This document shows, piece after piece, positions 4,932 through 5,786 of a stretch of 5,786 bases of DNA (positions are counted from its first letter, which is position 1; every line of letters begins with the position of its first letter). The translations under genes and the position numbers were made by a program. The notes below the pieces were generated by a model. It saw only the letters and a list, made by a program, of their open reading frames with translations, was not told the DNA's origin and ran no database searches. The DNA is from an uncultured Clostridia bacterium (lineage in GTDB: Bacteria; Bacillota; Clostridia; Christensenellales; UBA1242), in NCBI GenBank assembly GCA_947589615.1, contig CANQBU010000081.1:1-5786 (forward strand). The letters run 5' to 3'.

Positions 4932-5696
4932 TTAATTTAATTTGAATTTTTTAATATTGTGTAATGAATTTTGATTTATTGTTATTCTTTCTTCAAATAT
5001 TTTTTCTAAAAGATTTATAGCATTGCTTGTCTCATTAAAATATAAATTTATTTTTTGAGGAGATAAATCGATAACGGATGAAACCATGCTGTCTTCGCTT
5101 ATAAGATTGTTTGTATATTCGCATTCTTCCGAAAAGATTCTATATCCTCCATTTTCTTTAACAATAGAAATCTCATCTTCACAAATATCTAAATTATCCA
5201 CCAAAAATTTTAGTAAGTCAATAAAACTTTCTCGTGAAATTAGATATTCTTTATTTTCATTTGATAAATTCACCAATTCTTCCCATTTGTCATGAAGAGA
5301 ACGAAGTTTAAAGTAATAAAAAGACTCTAAATAAAGTGTATCCTCCAAAACCAAATTTTTTCTTATTATAAATTTATCAGTTTCTTTATCAAAATTTAAT
5401 AATGCTTTTTTAAACGCAAAAATACTCGCTTTATCAAGCTCAGGCAAAATAAGTGACTTATTTAAAAAATCAGCTTTGAATTTTGTACATATAATTTCTA
5501 TTATCGAATTTGTTAAAATCAATTTTAACTTTTCCTTGTCTTCTTCCTTTACTGCAACTAAGACAGAAATATTTCCATTTTCCTCATTTGATGTCACAAC
5601 TCCATTCAATGACTTGACATAATTTGATAGTATGTTATAAACATATCTTGACAATTCTTCATTTTCACTCTTAAAATTAAGAGAAAATTCCCACAT
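4932..5696 (-). CDS. YtxC-like protein (putative sporulation-associated family)
   Basis: 254 residues, somewhat short for YtxC (about 280-300 as I recall), with no signal peptide or membrane helix. The segment FYYFKLRSLHDKWEELVNLS (126-145), continuing to FIDLLKFLVDN (158-168), resembles the YtxC core pattern of GFxxFRLxxY followed by EYxEFIxLLxYFV. The stretch VIDLSPQKINLYF (208-220) plus LLEKIFEERITI (229-240) resembles its C-terminal part. YtxC is encoded next to thrS in Bacillus and many clostridia, which fits this position. The molecular function of YtxC is unknown; the sporulation label comes from family naming, and this window does not show that the organism sporulates. The cysteine cluster I recall at the end of typical YtxC proteins is absent; the tail here is Asn/Lys-rich. 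The start at 5696 is chosen because AAGGAG lies six bases upstream; the out-of-frame ATG at 5700 is too close. Assigned from motif memory and synteny. Confidence 0.7.
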   Translation of the reverse strand: MWEFSLNFKSENEELSRYVYNILSNYVKSLNGVVTSNEENGNISVLVAVKEEDKEKLKLILTNSIIEIICTKFKADFLNKSLILPELDKASIFAFKKALLNFDKETDKFIIRKNLVLEDTLYLESFYYFKLRSLHDKWEELVNLSNENKEYLISRESFIDLLKFLVDNLDICEDEISIVKENGGYRIFSEECEYTNNLISEDSMVSSVIDLSPQKINLYFNETSNAINLLEKIFEERITINQNSLHNIKKFKLN

Positions 5697-5767
5697 ACAT
5701 AACTCCTTACAAAGAATATTTTATGCAAGGTTATTAAAAATACACTAAGAAAATAAAAATTAAATTA

Positions 5768-5786
5768 AATAATTTGACAAATTATT
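5768..5786. repeat. Short AT-rich palindrome at the right edge
   Basis: AATAATTT, a three-base centre GAC, then AAATTATT: a perfect eight-base inverted repeat about 70 bases before the ytxC-like start. It has no T-run that would make it a clear terminator. It could be an operator, part of a structure extending beyond the window, or chance in AT-rich DNA. Confidence 0.3.

Noticed and set aside
5086..5295. 69-codon plus-strand frame opposite the ytxC-like gene
   Set aside because: It is antisense to a better supported gene, is rich in Ser/Lys/Leu as expected from AT-rich shadowing, and has no ribosome binding site.
5694..5700. Alternative ATG at 5700 upstream of the ytxC-like start
   Set aside because: It is in a different frame, ends after a few codons, and is only two bases from the Shine-Dalgarno sequence.
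1..5786. Mobile element, phage, CRISPR or defence system
   Set aside because: There are no transposase, integrase, nuclease or repeat-spacer signals; every gene is housekeeping or a conserved Firmicutes family, in a consistent orientation and with uniform base composition.

Overview
The window is a compact, AT-rich (roughly 30% G+C by eye) stretch of a Firmicutes-like chromosome, most probably from a clostridial or related uncultured low-GC lineage. Three things support this: a T-box riboswitch in front of a tRNA synthetase gene, a YtxC-like gene next to thrS, and a small TIGR04086/YrzE-type membrane protein gene next to yajC. All genes lie on the minus strand, so transcription runs from high to low coordinates. 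No gene is clearly horizontally acquired, and there is no mobile element, CRISPR array, rRNA or tRNA gene.

In transcription order: a YtxC-like gene (5696-4932) starts about 90 bases from the right edge. Immediately after its stop codon comes a good sigma-A promoter (4923-4895) and a threonine T-box leader (about 4888-4703) with an ACC specifier, the UGGAACC antiterminator bulge and a terminator. The T-box precedes thrS (4673-2904), a threonyl-tRNA synthetase without the N-terminal TGS domain. After 56 bases with no terminator comes yajC (2846-2337), whose product carries a long acidic tail. A perfect inverted repeat overlapping the yajC stop codon closes this unit. Next is a four-helix TIGR04086-type membrane protein (2242-1823). 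Then a perfect-consensus promoter (1809-1781) drives secD (1740-334), and secF (from 341) overlaps secD by 8 bases and runs off the left edge.

Functionally there are two themes. One is threonine charging of tRNA, controlled by uncharged tRNA-Thr through the T-box. The other is the Sec export accessory module YajC-SecD-SecF, which helps SecYEG release and pull exported proteins across the membrane. They meet because yajC lies directly downstream of thrS with no terminator between them, so it may partly follow threonine status, whereas secDF has its own strong promoter.

I do not see an undescribed multi-gene system here; the gene content is housekeeping. The points worth a second look are molecular: SecD lacks the transmembrane aspartate thought to carry protons; the T-box appears to lack the Stem II/IIA-B region; ThrRS is TGS-less with altered residues beside a zinc ligand; YajC has a strongly acidic extension; and an extra hairpin lies between the T-box terminator and the thrS ribosome binding site.
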